A stretch of DNA of 64,000 nucleotides from Apoderus coryli (lineage: Eukaryota; Arthropoda; Insecta; Coleoptera; Attelabidae), in assembly GCA_911728435.2 (NCBI GenBank), contig OU452207.1, positions 1,426,001-1,490,000 on the forward strand, in the 5' to 3' direction. Made by a program: the position numbers and the translations under genes. This document shows, piece by piece, positions 22,750 to 34,688 of this stretch. The notes beneath the pieces were generated by a model. It was not told the DNA's origin, searched no databases, and was given only the letters and a program-made list of their open reading frames with translations. Every line of letters starts with the position of its first letter. Within the stretch, counting starts at the first letter, position 1.

Positions 22750-24722
22750 CAATGTGTCCAGGGATCGAGTTTGGAAGAGGGAAAACTTTTTTATTTGTAG
22801 ATTTAGAAGAAAAAGTCATTCTTTATAAAAACGTCTGCTTGTGTCAAAACTACAAATTCAAATACCAAATTTACGATTACTATACAGGATATATCAAAAA
22901 TAACATTTTTAAGGATTTAGATTTTCTTGTTTTTTTAACCCTTAACTACTGACACGGAGTATACCAGACTCCCGCGTACCTGTTTAACCTTCTAATCCCC
23001 TCCATATTTTTTTTTTCAGCTCTGCCGCCTTGAGTATCTTCCTAAACATTAGTGTTCTGTAGCATACTGCAGTGAGGGCCTCGCGCAAGTTGATTATTTC
23101 GAGTTATAACATTTGAGGAGTCTGGCAGAATACGTGAGAATTAAACTAAAATTAAAATGGCTAGTTCTTCAAAAAAAAAACAGTGAGCTTTTTGGATAAA
23201 GACTTTGAGAAAATCGTCACGCAATGGTATAATGAGCCAGACAGCGATAACAGTGATATTGAAGTCGATGCAAGCGTTTATATAGAAAGTGATCATGATA
23301 CAATAAGTGAACAAGAACAAAGTGACAGTGACGATATATCAGACAATCTGAATGTTGCTGGAGCGGAAGCTAATAATTTTACTAGCGAAGAAGAAGAACA
23401 TGTAAAAATAAGAAAAAAAAGTTATTTTTATGGAAAAAATAGATGTAAATGGAGTATGAATGAACCTACAAGAAACGTCCGTACCCCATCGCACAATATT
23501 GTCCGTTTACCAACGACTCGTGGAATTGTTGCTGATTGCACTGATCCTAGTGAGGTATTTCACAAATTGGTTTCTGAAGAAATGTATCAATTAATTATAA
23601 CTTGGACAAACAAAAAGCTAAGTGAAATGCGACTTCACTATGACCGTTCAAATAAGCCTGAGCTTTCGGAATTGAATGCCACAGAATTGCGAGCTTTTCT
23701 TGGGTTGCTATTGTATTCAGCTATTTTCAAATCCAACAATGAAGACGTGAGGAGTATTTTCGCTACTGATGGAACGGGCAGAGAAATATTTAGACTTGTT
23801 ATGTCTCAAGAACGTTTTCTAATCTTACTATCTGCCCTGCGTTTTGATAATCCAAATGATAGAGAAGCAAGCAGCTATAACTGAATTCTTTGATATTTTT
23901 GTAAGAAACGCTAAAGAATCATACACAGTAGGGCTTTTAGCATGTGTAGACGAAATGCTGGTGGGTTTTAGGGGGAGGTGCAAGTTCAAGATGTACATTC
24001 CCTCAAAACCGGAAGAATACGGTATAAAAATTATGGCGTTAACAGACGCTAGAACCAGTTACTTTTATAATGGATATATATATATATATATATATATGCG
24101 GGCAAGGAAACGGATGGTCGTGGTTTGTCACCTGATGATAGAAAACTAAGCAAGCCTACCCAAGCAGTAATCAGACTTGCAAAACCGTTATATAATAGTA
24201 ATAGGAACATAACGGCAGACAATTGGTTCTCTTCGATGGAACTAGCTGAACATTTGTTGAAAAACAAAATTACATATGTCGGCACTCTAAGAAAGATATA
24301 CCCCCAGAGTTTTTACCTACCAGAGGGCGGAAAGAGGGGGAATCCGTATATGGTTTTACAAAAAGTATGAGTTTGTTGTCATATACGCCAAAGAAAAATA
24401 AATCGGTAATTTTGCTATCCACAATGCATCACAATAAAACCACCAACAATGAAACCGGAAAGCCTGAGATCATATCTTTCTATAATATGACCAAAGGCGG
24501 GGTATTTTAATAGTAGCTATGAAATTAACCACTTTGAGAAAAAAGTTTATTAGTGTTTTTTGCATAATTGGTGTAATAAATAAATAAGTGTATAGTAATG
24601 GTAAATTTGGTATTTGAAATGGTAGTTTCGACACAAGCAGACGTTTTTATAAAGAATGACTTTTTCTTCTAAATCGACAAATAAAAAAGTTTTTCCTCTT
24701 CCAAACTCGGACACATTGTACA
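22750..24722. repeat. F2 foldback element split by a piggyBac insertion
   Basis: The segment 22750-22938 matches the left arm of the F2 element at 12986 (ending at a T tract with TTAA). The segment 24506-24722 matches the other side (TTTTAATAGTAGCTATGAAA through the complement arm to GGACACATTGT). Between them lies a piggyBac copy. A small part of F2 between the two pieces is missing. Confidence 0.8.
22939..24505 (+). pseudogene. PiggyBac transposase, broken and 3'-truncated
   Basis: The element begins after TTAA (22935-22938). Its ATG is at 23157 in ATGGCTAGTTCT; a run of ten A (23171-23180) is one base short, so the frame only resumes with SFLDKDFEKIVTQWYNEP. An acidic N-terminus follows, then GIVADCTDPSEVFHKL and ELRAFLGLLLYSAIFKSN. 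After a second frameshift near 23880, CVDEMLVGFRGRCKF carries the first catalytic D. A TA microsatellite at 24068-24097 breaks the frame between NGYIY and GKETDGRG. ITADNWFSSMELAEHL carries the second D. The last recognisable codons, near 24490, match FYNMTKGGV; the third D that should follow is absent because the copy ends there. Confidence 0.9.
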
Positions 24723-24959
24723 CATCACCCCATGTGCATGTCGTTTACGTATCATTTGATATTTTACAAATTGGGATTTTGAGCTAAGAGGAGAGGAAAT
24801 GTTAGCTGTGAAAATAAAATTGGAATACTGGGGAGGATATGATGGGAAAATGAAAGGGGAGAAATTTCTATTATAATATTAATAACAATTCATAATTACA
24901 GACATTAATTTCAGTGTTTAGACGCAGCTTTTAATAACCGGTTCAACTCAACAAGGCTT
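24723..24959. other. Unassigned non-coding DNA
   Basis: A short, purine-rich stretch (GAGAGGAAATG, GGGGAGGATATG) with no coding frame and no repeat partner that I recognise. Confidence 0.35.
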
Positions 24960-25205
24960 CTGTACTGGAACTGAAATAATTTAAACTCTGCTTCTTACGG
25001 GCATAGCTTTTTGATAGTTACCAAGTTTTAGAAAAAGATAATTGGTAATATATAGTGCAAACTCAAATTTGCGTTCTACTCGAATTTTCCAAATGAGACA
25101 CCCTGTATATAATATCAAAAACTGAAAGGAACATTGAAAAGCTTTTATTGTTATATAGCCTTTCTTATACCTAAAGCTATTAGTTTTTAAGATATTTTCA
25201 TTTAT
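24960..25205 (-). repeat. Repeat family F4, inverted copy
   Basis: About 245 bp, from AACTCTGCTTCTTACGGGCA to TTAAGATATTTTCATT, are the inverted counterpart of 29530-29805. The internal terminus string ATGAGACACCCTGTATATAA matches TATACAGGGTGTCTCAT there. Non-coding. Confidence 0.7.
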
Positions 25206-25237
25206 GAAATGTGGCTTCATCTCCAAACAACACAAAG

Positions 25238-25620
25238 TCAAAAAAATCTATTTGTGAATTTGTTGTTTCGCCCATTGGCAGAACATAATTCACCGGAGAT
25301 AGTCATCGTCATTTTGTTTTTATGTAGAGTTCTTTTGACTGAGCTTTGGCTTACCGATTGTTCCCGTGCAATTTCACGCGTGCTGATATGTGGATTTTCT
25401 ACCACTTTTAATATTACATTCAATTAATTTTCATCATTCAAAACAGTTTTGGTCCTAGTTTGTTTCGGGTATTTTACTGATCCCGTGTTTCCAAAACGAT
25501 TCATTAAGTAACCTTTCCATTGTTATCTTTTCTGATTGCCTTCGAGCAGGATATCTTTCTTGGTAAATTCTTTGCGCAAGTAAAACATTTTGCATACATT
25601 CTCCCTATATCCAAATCATA
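25238..25620 (-). pseudogene. Tc1/mariner transposase N-terminal fragment
   Basis: On the minus strand, RIYQERYPARRQSEKITM and GNTGSVKYPKQTRTKTVL are followed by LKVVENPHISTREIAREQSV and SQSSVKRTLHKNKMT. This is the linker and second helix-turn-helix of the DD41D-type transposases. It needs at least two frameshifts. No catalytic domain follows. It is a relic of the family represented intact at 16537 and 61892. Confidence 0.75.
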
Positions 25621-26021
25621 TCTATTAACTCATTTTTGGTAAAATTAATTTCAAGCAAAATTTAATTTAGTAATTATTAATAAACTAATTGTTATAGGTA
25701 GGTACTTAATAGAATACATTTTTGTAATAAATAGCTAATAATAATAATAATAATAATCCGTTTATTTGCAACACAATACATAATTATATAATTACAGTAT
25801 AAAGCAAACAAAAAAAAAAAAACAAGTATAAAGCATTGCAAAAAGGACATGGAGGCAGATAAACTGATTTTTAATCCATGTCTCCAAACTTATTTATATA
25901 TAAAAATATTTTAACGCTCTATGAGAAAGAAAGAAACAACTATTAATGCAAATAATCTATATTCAAATGACAATCTGATCGGTAGGTAAGCAAATGAAAG
26001 GAACGGCACGGATGATATATA

Positions 26022-28077
26022 CAGGGTGGTCCAACTTTTACCTGCATAAATTTCAGAATCGATAGATAATCGACAAATAATGTGAGTTTGGTTAATAAAC
26101 TATGTGCGAAAAATGCTTCGTTACGAAGTTACAGGGTGTTGAAATTTAAGAAATGAATTCGAATTTTATTAATATATTTATAATCAATTGAGATATTTTA
26201 ATGAAATTTGGCACGTGTGGAGAGGTAATCTAGCTTCATTTTTTCATGTAATAATATTATTTTTATTTCCAGCAGTGGCGTGCGTACGGTTACCGATTGC
26301 GACATTTTTAATGAAAAAACAGATACGCCACTGGTTTATCTCAAAATAAAAATCATAATTGCAATTCTTGTTCAATTTAAAAGAAAAAAGTACTCTTGCC
26401 TTTTTTTCGTATGACGCAACATTTTCGAGTACAAAAATAAAAATCGTCTAAATTAAATGTATTGAAAACCAACATAAAAATAACATATAATAATGCCGCG
26501 GCTATTTAGTAACCAAGAATACGGTTTTTGCGAAGAAAATGCAGTAGTATCCGCAAGGGAGTATGCACGCAGATTCCCTAATAGACGTCATCCAACGAGA
26601 GAAGTTTTCTCTCAAGATCATCGGGCATTTCGAGAACGAGAATACTACTTTTAACATAAAAAAACAATAGACAGCGCCCTAGAAGAAACAATTTGGCGGA
26701 TGAAAGGCGTATTTTAAGAACGTTTGATCGAAATTCAAACCTAAATTCACGAAGAACTGCTGTCATGCTTAACATATCAAGGTCAACCATTCTTAAGTCA
26801 CTTCATAAAGATGGTAGAAAGGCTTACCATTTTAGGGCTGTGCAAGATTTATTGCCTCAGGACTATGTTAAAAGGCAGAACTAATGCAAATGGATATTGA
26901 ATAAAGTTCAAGTAGATAGAGATTTCCTGCATAAGGTTTGCTGGACTGATGAAGCTTCATTTACAAGAACTGATATAACGAATTACCACAACTTTCATAT
27001 TTGGTCACAACACACTCCATACCAAGTGCGAGCGAAAAAGTTTCAACACCAATTCAGTGTGAACGTGTGGCTAGGAGTAATATCAAATAATCTCCTCGGA
27101 CTATTATTTTTACCAGCTAGGCTCTCAGCACAATTATTTTGAGACTTTTTACAGAATAATTTAAATGATTTAATGCATGACGTGCCACTTCATTTACGTG
27201 CGAATGGTTGGTTTCAAATGGATGGAGCACCAGCACATTTCGGGCGGAATGTGAGAAACTAGATAACAGAGCATTACGGAAATCAATGGATTAGCCGTTT
27301 TCTTGGAGAAGTCGAAAATAACCATAAGGGACCTATATCTTGACCCCCAAGGTCGCTTGAGTTGACTCCACTTGATTTCTTTATTTGCGGCTACCTAAAA
27401 GAAAAAGTGTATAGGGTGCCGGTCAGAAAACGCGAAGAATTAGTCTTAAAAATTCAAGAAGCTTGTGATGAGTTGCATCGTAACAATTACATTCTATAGG
27501 CCGCAATTAATAACATCACCAGAAGATGCCAATTGTCTATTGGCAATGACGATAGTCATTTTGAACAGTTTCTGTAAAAAAAACTGGAAAATCTGTTAAA
27601 ACGTGTAATGATATGATATTTTTATGTTGATTTTCAATACATTTGGTTTAGACGATTTTTATTTTTTTACTCGAAAATGTTGCGTCATACGAAAAAAAGC
27701 CAGGAGTACTTTTTTCTTTTAAATTGAATAAGAATTGCAGATATAATTTTTATTTTGAGATAAACCAGTGGCGTATTGGGTTTTTCATTAAAAATATCGC
27801 AATCGGTAGCCGTACGCACGCCACTGCTGGAAATAAAAATAATATTATTACATGAAAAAATGAAGCTAGATTACCTCTCTACACGTGCCAAATTTCATTG
27901 AAATATCTCAATTGGTTATAAAGATATTAATAAAATTCGAATTTGTTTCTTAAATTTCAACACTCTGTAACTTTGTAACGAAGCATTTTTGGCACATAGT
28001 TTATTAACCAAACTCACATTATTTGTCGATTATCTATCGATTCTAAAATTTATGCAGGTAAAAGTTGGACCACCCTG
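26022..28077 (+). mobile_element. Tc1/mariner element with about 470-bp inverted repeats
   Basis: Starts CAGGGTGGTCCAACTTTTAC after TA (26020-26021) and ends with the complement before TA (28078-28079). Inverted repeats run 26022-26492 and 27607-28077 with a low number of differences. Each arm contains an internal CAGTGGCGTGCGTACGG block and, about 45 bp away, ACGCCACTGG. The enclosed transposase is broken. Same architecture as the element at 15968, but the sequence differs beyond the first 14 bases. Confidence 0.88.
26493..27577 (+). pseudogene. Tc1/mariner transposase pseudogene
   Basis: The frame starts MPRLFSNQEYGFCEENAVVS, continues with a helix-turn-helix (LNSRRTAVMLNISRSTILKS) and then VCWTDEASFTRTD (first catalytic D). 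Later come FSVNVWLGVISNNLLGLLF and WFQMDGAPAHFGRNV (second D), and PPRSLELTPLDFFICGYLKE, in which the conserved SPD has become SLE. Stops occur at about 26640, 26881, 27139, 27260, 27341 and 27497. The C-terminus reads DDSHFEQFL before the final stop. Dead copy. Confidence 0.88.
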
Positions 28078-29529
28078 TATAACTCAATATGACTCAACAT
28101 GCTAGGCACCCGCAAACGTCGCTTATAAGAGCATTTGAAGGTGGGTGACTTCAGAAACCTCAAATCACACGGCAAGTTATTATAAAAATTATAAATATTG
28201 TATGAATAAGATCTGTAGAATATGGAAGTGTGAGGTAGAGGTGGCGATATAAGTCCGCGAAACCTTAAGCCCAGAGTATGAACGTCAAATCTAAATTTTA
28301 TTTTATTGTACAGATATGGAGGAGATTTATTTAAAAGAATTGAATCAAACAGACATCCGGAATGTCCTATTTCCATGTTAAGCCATCCAGCATCGATGAG
28401 TTTATAACTAATTGGTTGATATTTGCGTATTCCGTATACATATCTCAGACAAGATTTCTGCATACGTTGAATTCTGATTTTATCGACGCTGGATAGACAC
28501 GGTCCATAGATAACATCCCCATAATTAAAGTGTGATAGTACTAGACTATCGGTTAACCTTAGTTTTAATTTTTGATTTAGAAAGTGTCTGTGGGGATATA
28601 AAGATTTTAAAATGTAGTAACACTTTTGTAGCATCTTACTCATCAGCTCACTATCCAGATGAATGCCAAGATTTTTAGCTGTAGTTACAATACTTAAGGG
28701 TTCGTTATTTATATTCACTGATAGATTTTGACTAACCAATGCTTTATGTTTACCGAAAATAAGGATGTTGGATTTAGACGAGTTTATAAAAAGTTGATGA
28801 CGATTTGAAAGCTTTGCCAAGGTCTGCAAATCGTCGTTGATTCTATAGTTAGCCAGATTTAAATATTTTATATTAAACGAATATTTTAACTGGGTATCAT
28901 CCGCGTATGCGTATGAAGTACAGTGCCTCAGGCAGTCTGTAATATTTGAAGAGTATAAACAATAGAGTAGTGGAGCCAGTACTGATCCTTGAGGTACGCC
29001 GCATTTAATTTGTCCCATCCTGGACTTGCCCATATTAGTCTGCACAAACTGGCTTCTATTTGTAAAATAAGATCTGAGTAAGTCTACCGAGGAATGTGAG
29101 AATCCAGAAAAATGCAAAATGGAGAATAGGATGCCATAGTTAATTTTGTCAAACGCTTTAGAGTAATCGAGTAGGATCAATGCAGTTGTTTTGCCTGAAT
29201 CAATGTCATGGATGACATCATCAACCAAATCCAGCAAAGCAGTCGTGCAGCTATAACCCTTTCGGAATCCAGATTGTCTTAAGGGAAGAAGGTTATATTT
29301 AATGATTAAATGTCATTGTCATTCGATCAAATATTGCAATTATTATACCGGTTTTGATTACGATTATGATAAATAAATAACTATTAAAAAATAGTTTGAA
29401 TTTGAAAAATATTATTTTGGTGATTTTGTGTAATGTTTTCAATAACAAATATCAAAAAAATGAAATTAGGTATACCTATACAAAATGATCACGTAAAGTC
29501 CAAACTTTCTAATATTTTTTTGTTTAAAT

Positions 29530-29805
29530 GAAAATATTTTAAACACTAGTAGCTTTAGGTATAAGAAAGGCTATATAAGAATAAAACCCTATCAATATTC
29601 CTTTCAGTTTTTCATGTTATATACAGGGTGTCTCATTTGGAAAATTCGAGTAAAACGCAAATTTGAGTTTGGACTCACCCTGTATACAGGTTTTGCACTA
29701 TATACTAACAATTATCTTTTTCTCAAAGTTGGTAGCTATCAAAAAGCTATGCCCGTAAGAAGCAGAGTTTAAATTATATCAGTTCCAGTACAGAAGCCTT
29801 AGAAT
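29530..29805 (+). repeat. Repeat family F4, direct copy
   Basis: Counterpart of 24960-25205 in opposite orientation, with block AGCTTTAGGTATAAGAAAGG, the string TATACAGGGTGTCTCATTTG and block TAGCTATCAAAAAGCTATGC. It carries an extra GGACTCACCCTGTATACAGG at about 29675 not present in the other copy. Confidence 0.7.
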
Positions 29806-30798
29806 TCGCCATGTTTTGCTTATAATACAAGTGGTAACTTTTGAACTACTCTGTATAATTTTCTAAAATTTTGGTATGATTAATGTCAAGTCTAAAGCAA
29901 TGAAATTGTGGAATAATATATAGGGCTTTCCATTTAAAAAAATGTAAGTTTGGTTCACCCTGATGAGATGAGCCGCCCTGTACAAATAACAATCATTTTA
30001 AAATACGTACTTTATGACTGCCTACACACTGGCTGCTTAGTTTTGCGTGAAATTTTTGGTCTTTGAGGTAATATCGAACTTCCACCACGCACTAATAACT
30101 CACCCTTATGTATTGTTATGAAAAGTTAAAAAGGATATCGAGTTGTGGTTTTTTATATAATTTTGAACTAAGATTAAAAAAATATAGGTGCCAATGTCGG
30201 TGAGTTTATATTAACGTAATCAAAAAATCCAAACCAATAAGAGCAGCAAAATGCATCCTATCTATGTGTTCCATTTTGTAGAAAATAACCTGCTACCCAC
30301 TAAGAGTGCAAAACATAGAGAAAAAGACCGTCGAAAAAGCGATTGTCTGCTGTTGATGACACATCGTTTTATATTAGAGCACCAGCCACCATTTTCTATA
30401 ATAAGTATGTTGTGTGTGAAATAAAGCTCTGGATTTATAAAGCTTATACTGCCTTGTTCCTGCTATAGGTATACAACCGGGTATTTCCTCCTGTTATATG
30501 ATGTGAGAGAGAGGAACGTATATTTTAAATTTCAAAACAAGGATGGAGTGAAAAACAGGAGTAGCAGCAGTGGCAGAATGTTTCATAGAGTAAAAAGTGG
30601 TTGGGCGACACGAAAAGCTTACATATACAATATGAGGTGTTTACATTAAGCTAGCGTACGAGGGCGACAAGGTTTATTTTGTGGAGTAATCCATTACGAA
30701 GAGGAGCAACGATTGATTGATAAATCGAACAACGGCGACGTCTGGTCCACAAAATTCTTTATATCTATCTTCAATTCATTGGGATGGGATTAATGCTA
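29806..30798. other. Non-coding DNA, probably intron with small repeats
   Basis: GGCTTTCCATTTAAAAAAATG (about 29922) and CCGCCCTGTAC (about 29973) bound a 60-bp piece like the one at 59155. From 30000 to 30760 no repeats and no coding frame are recognised. Confidence 0.4.
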
Positions 30799-30830
30799 GA
30801 CATGTCTCGGAAAGACTATTCCATCATCAG
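30799..30830 (-). ncRNA. Hammerhead-like core 3
   Basis: Minus strand: CUGAUGA (30830-30824), U, GGAA pairing with UUCC across UAGUCU, then GAG and ACAUGUC. The GAA box has changed to GAG, which should reduce or abolish cleavage. The 40-60 nt after it (with TTTTGTGGA near 30748) resemble those after core 2 at 40204-40235, so both come from one retroelement tail family. Stem II differs from core 2 yet still pairs. Confidence 0.4.
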
Positions 30831-31192
30831 TGGAATGACATATACGTCATTATAGTGAGTGAGTTAGTTGGTTTACCAGGAGCATTGACCAAAAATGTTT
30901 TTAAATATATCGGGTGTCTCAGAAAAGTGTGGCATACCATAGTTATATTTTTTTAAATGGAACACCCAGTATTTTTTGAACACTTTGGATAAAATAAAGT
31001 AAAGTTATTGTTATGATCCCTATACCTAAATCTACCCGTTTGTCCAATTTTTACGTTTTTTTTTTGCAAAAATTGGGTCATTTTGAAAAACATTCTGTTC
31101 GTTCATTTTTTTAGCTAAACTGTTTAAAATTTTAAAATGGCAAGTTAATAGGACATACATTAGGTCGGTGTATAGCCTAATTGTAAATATTG

Positions 31193-31434
31193 TACAGGGT
31201 GGTCACAATTTTTCATTGTTCTTATCAATCATATTTATTTAAATAACTTTCTTATTTTTAATTGCACACCCTATATTTCATAGCAGCTGTCGATACTAAT
31301 TAATGTTCTCTATCAAATGGTTTTAGGCTCCCCTATAATACCTAACTGTCACCGTTTCCGAATTTCACTAAACGCAGATAGTTAATTTTGGAAAGAAAGC
31401 TGACAATAATTGTTAATTCGTTTGACCACCCTGT
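31193..31434. repeat. Candidate short inverted-repeat element
   Basis: ACAGGGTGGTCACAATTTTT (about 31195) and GACCACCCTGTTGG (about 31424-31437) are inverted relative to each other, about 240 bp apart. Similarity is limited to the first dozen bases, so this may be two unrelated termini. Confidence 0.35.
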
Positions 31435-31643
31435 TGGTGATTTATGCATTTGGTTTGCATATGCTGCTATATTTACAAACATACGTACGGATACAGCAGC
31501 TTGTGGGTCATTAAACTGCTGGCTAAATATATCCAAATTATGGACTAAAAAGAATTATTATCAGCGAACATAAATATACACTAGTTTTACAGTGCTTCCA
31601 TTTTAAAGCTTGCCATCTAGTACTCGGCATCTCAAATAGACAT

Positions 31644-31874
31644 CTACCAGTCTTCTAACCAAAGCTGGAGCAGAAGCCGTTCGCTCTCGAAGAACCTGAA
31701 GACGAAGAAATCGATCTTCAACTGCGTTTGTGGCCCTTCGTCTCCCTGTCCAGGTCTTCTTGAATAAGAACCATTTTGTCTGAACCTTTGTATCGCATCG
31801 AACACCGTACTGCTATCGGCTTGTTGAGCAACAGCTTGTGCCACTTCTTCTGAGCCCATCGTTTTTAAATTCAC
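31644..31874 (-). pseudogene. Tc1 transposase N-terminal fragment
   Basis: The minus strand reads MGSEEVAQAVAQQADSSTVF, AIQRFRQNGSYSRRPGQGDE, then, frame-shifted, the residues preceding the second helix-turn-helix. It resembles residues 40-110 of the Tc1 transposase at 18644 (RFRETGSYGRRPGSG). No catalytic part. Confidence 0.72.
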
Positions 31875-31994
31875 TTATCGTTTATCGAAAAAAAAATTGT
31901 CAAAATTGATGCAATTGAAAGGTTTTTGAATGTTTTGTCTGCGGAGGTAAATGTTGCTTTTCCACTTAAAATCAAACAATATAATAATTTACAA

Positions 31995-33830
31995 ACATAT
32001 TGAAAAATTGAATGGTTTAACAACGAATTACGTCAAATGCGGGATCAACTTAAATTCTTATACGATCTAAAAACAAACAGACCTGATTGTCTAGGCATAA
32101 AAAATGAATATACGCGTTTTCGAAATTCCTACCGAAGAAAAATCAAAGAAAATAAAAAAAGCAACGATTCATATCTCAGTCGCAGTTCAAACATGTCCAA
32201 GGGTGCTTGGGATATAATAAATAACAAAAGGAAAAAGATTAAAAATCAGGGCCCTGACTTTGTCATCAGATAACTGTAATGAACATTTTTCAGATATAGC
32301 ATCTTCATTAACCGATCAAATAAATTCACCACTGGACCCTGTCCTCCTCATGGAACCCCTGATAAATCTCTATCTTTTAATTTTAGACAGATTTCTTTGA
32401 TCGAGATGAGAGAAGTTTTGGGTTCACTAAAACCGAATCCTAGTTATACGATATAAATTATAACATACTCTTATCGATCAAGGGGATTATTTTGTCTCCT
32501 CTAACTAGGCTTATCAATGAATGTATTTCGTGCAGTGTATTTCCGGATTGCCTGAAAATCTCCAGGGTAGTGCCGGTCTTTAAAAAGGGTGTCATGGACA
32601 ACTACAAGCCCATTTCTATCATACCAACTTTGGGTAAGATAATGGAAAAAGTGTTGTGTGCTCAATTAACGAACTACTTCGAGACAAACAATTTATTGTC
32701 AGCTTCGCAGTTTGGATTTAGATCGGGTAGGTCCACTACATACGCGATCGGATGTGGCGGGTGCTTTTGAGGAGGGACAGTTTGCTGGAGGTATTTTCTG
32801 CGACCTGTCGAAGGCTTTCGACTGTGTCAATCATGATATTTTGCTTGGAAAACTTTGGATCGACTTCAACAGCGAACATTTTATAACAAAGTTTTGTCTC
32901 ATATGTCCTTGATTAAACATGGTGTCCCACAGGGCTATGTGTTAGGGCCTTTGCTATTTCTTATATACGTTAATGATCTTCCAGGTTATGTCAGGGACAC
33001 TCATTTTACACTGTTCGCGGATGACGATGCTCCGAGTGTCCAGTAGCCTCGAAAGTCTTCAAAATCAATTGCGGGAGGTGCGGTCGAGGGCTTCCGATTG
33101 GTTTGAGGATAAAAAGCTGTGTTTGAATCAAACTAAAACAGAAACAATTCTATTTTCGTTTCGCGATATTCCGGACATTGACAACCCTTCAGGAGTTAAG
33201 TTTTTGGGCACTGTGCTTGATTGTGTTGGAATCAGCATGTTATTGAGAGCGTTTCCGGCAAGATCGTCTACCTGTTGGGCGGCCTGAGGGACGAGGTGTC
33301 TATTAGCGTTCTAAGAACCACATATTTTGCCTTATTTCAGAGCGCTATGTCATATGCAATTCTGAACTGGGGGCACTCTAGTCATGACAGTAGCGTTTTT
33401 AAAATACAGAGGCGTGCAATTCGATTTATGCTTGGCCTGAATTATCGCGAGGATGTTAAGGAACATTTTAAAATGCTAAACATTCTAACCCTGCCTAGTA
33501 TCTCTGTTACACGTGAGAAGTCACATAGATGAGTATGTATTTGCCAACGATGTGCATGCTCATAATACTAGACATCGAAATAATATCTTTGTTGATTTCA
33601 CGCGTTTGGCAAGAAGTAGAAATGCCTTCAATTACTATGGCCCTATGTTCTATAACAAAATGCCGAATGAATTAAGAACATTATCAACATCAAGTTTTTC
33701 AAACAGGGTTAAGGAGTTTCTACTGAACGAAGCCTTTTATAGTGTTAATGAATTTTTAAACTGTACAAATATATTTTATTCTGTTCGCTCTGTTTCATTT
33801 ATCATTATTCTCCATCTACCTATATAGATC
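31995..33830 (+). pseudogene. Non-LTR reverse transcriptase, family J2 copy 1
   Basis: Starts with the linker between endonuclease and polymerase (WFNNELRQMRDQLKFLYDLK). It then reads FPDCLKISRVVPVFKKG, QFGFRSGRSTTYAI, motif [21 protein letters not shown], motif [21 protein letters not shown] and motif [12 protein letters not shown]. Next come SDWFEDKKLCLNQTKT, YFALFQSAMSYAILNWG and, ending at about 33780, NYYGPMFYNKMPNELRTL. At least six frameshifts and a gap between motifs A and B make it non-functional. Sister copies lie at 34262, 46565 and 56760. Confidence 0.9.
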
Positions 33831-34261
33831 GCATTATGTATTATTATTCCACTGCTAATGAATTGCTGTTGTACTGTCTGTATATATTTCCCTGCTGTGT
33901 CTGTCTCTATCTCGTATCATCCCTATCAACTCTATCGCTGCTACATCCCCGTGTGATGCTTTTAATTATTCACAAAACGTCACAAAGGGTCGTGAAGTTT
34001 AACCGTCACTGCTATTTTCAGTAGTCTCTGGAGCTGCTGCCTCATCGTCATCATGATGATTTCCTAATGAGAATACGGTTGTATAGGTATGGAGCCAAAG
34101 AGATTTAATACTATTTACTATGAAATTCTCCTTTCGGTTTTACGTTATTTAGGATTTTCCAATTCCAATAGATTGAAATGTTGAAATGACGGGTATAGGA
34201 TATCATCTGTTGGTTTCTTTTTCAATTATACGAAGGTGGTTTGATAACCCAACCCTAACAT

Positions 34262-34684
34262 TATACATTAAAATATATTTGTACAGTTTAAAAATTCATG
34301 AACACTATAAAAGGCTTCGTTCAGTAGAAACTCCTTAACCATGTTTGAAAAACTTGATGTTGATAATGATCTTAATTCATTCGGCATTTTGTTATAGAAC
34401 ATAGGGCCATAGTAATTGAAGGTATTTCTGCCTCTTGACAAACGTGTGAAATCAACAAAGATATTATTTCGATGCCTAGTATTATGAGCATGCATATCGT
34501 TGGCAAATACATACTCATCTATGTGACTTCTCACGTGTAACAGAGATACCCATATGTATAGACTAGGGTTAGAATGTTTAGCATTTTAAAATGTTCCTTA
34601 ACATCCTCGTGATAATTTAGGCCAAGCATAGATCGAATTGCACGCCTCTGTATTTTAAAAACGCTACTGGCATGGCTAGAGTGC
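34262..34684 (-). pseudogene. Reverse transcriptase J2, 3' part, inverted
   Basis: The minus strand carries the C-terminal 140 codons of the same family as 31995-33830: FKIQRRAIRSMLGLNYHEDV, HIDEYVFANDMHAHNTRHRN, NYYGPMFYNKMPNELRSLST and LNEAFYSVHEFLNCTNIF. Identity with the upstream copy is high. The two 3' ends face each other across about 430 bp, forming a tail-to-tail inverted pair. A frameshift lies near 34535. Confidence 0.9.
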
Positions 34685-34688
34685 TTTT

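Larger units (their letters stand above)
25738..29330 (-). pseudogene. Non-LTR reverse transcriptase J4, split by a mariner
   Basis: Minus strand, 29330 to 28080: YNLLPLRQSGFRKGYSCTTA, motif A LLDYSKAFDKINYGIL, motif B CGVPQGSVLAPLLYCLY, motif C YAYADDTQLKYSF, then a thumb and C-terminal domain in one open frame of about 390 codons. Near 28079 the frame runs into the mariner terminus. On the far side (26020 down to about 25960) it continues in frame for some 16 codons to a stop. A 3' region follows, ending with AATAAACGG and (ATT)n at 25738-25758. The rest of the polymerase is unbroken, so the mariner insertion is the main lesion besides 5' truncation. Confidence 0.88.

Noticed and set aside
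24049..24285. Minus-strand open frame across the piggyBac copy
   Set aside because: Shadow of the transposase on the opposite strand, extended by the TA microsatellite.
24960..29805. F4 copies as inverted repeats bounding a single large element
   Set aside because: The enclosed DNA is explained by separate J4, mariner and transposase relics, and F4 has its own internal terminus strings. Two independent insertions are simpler.
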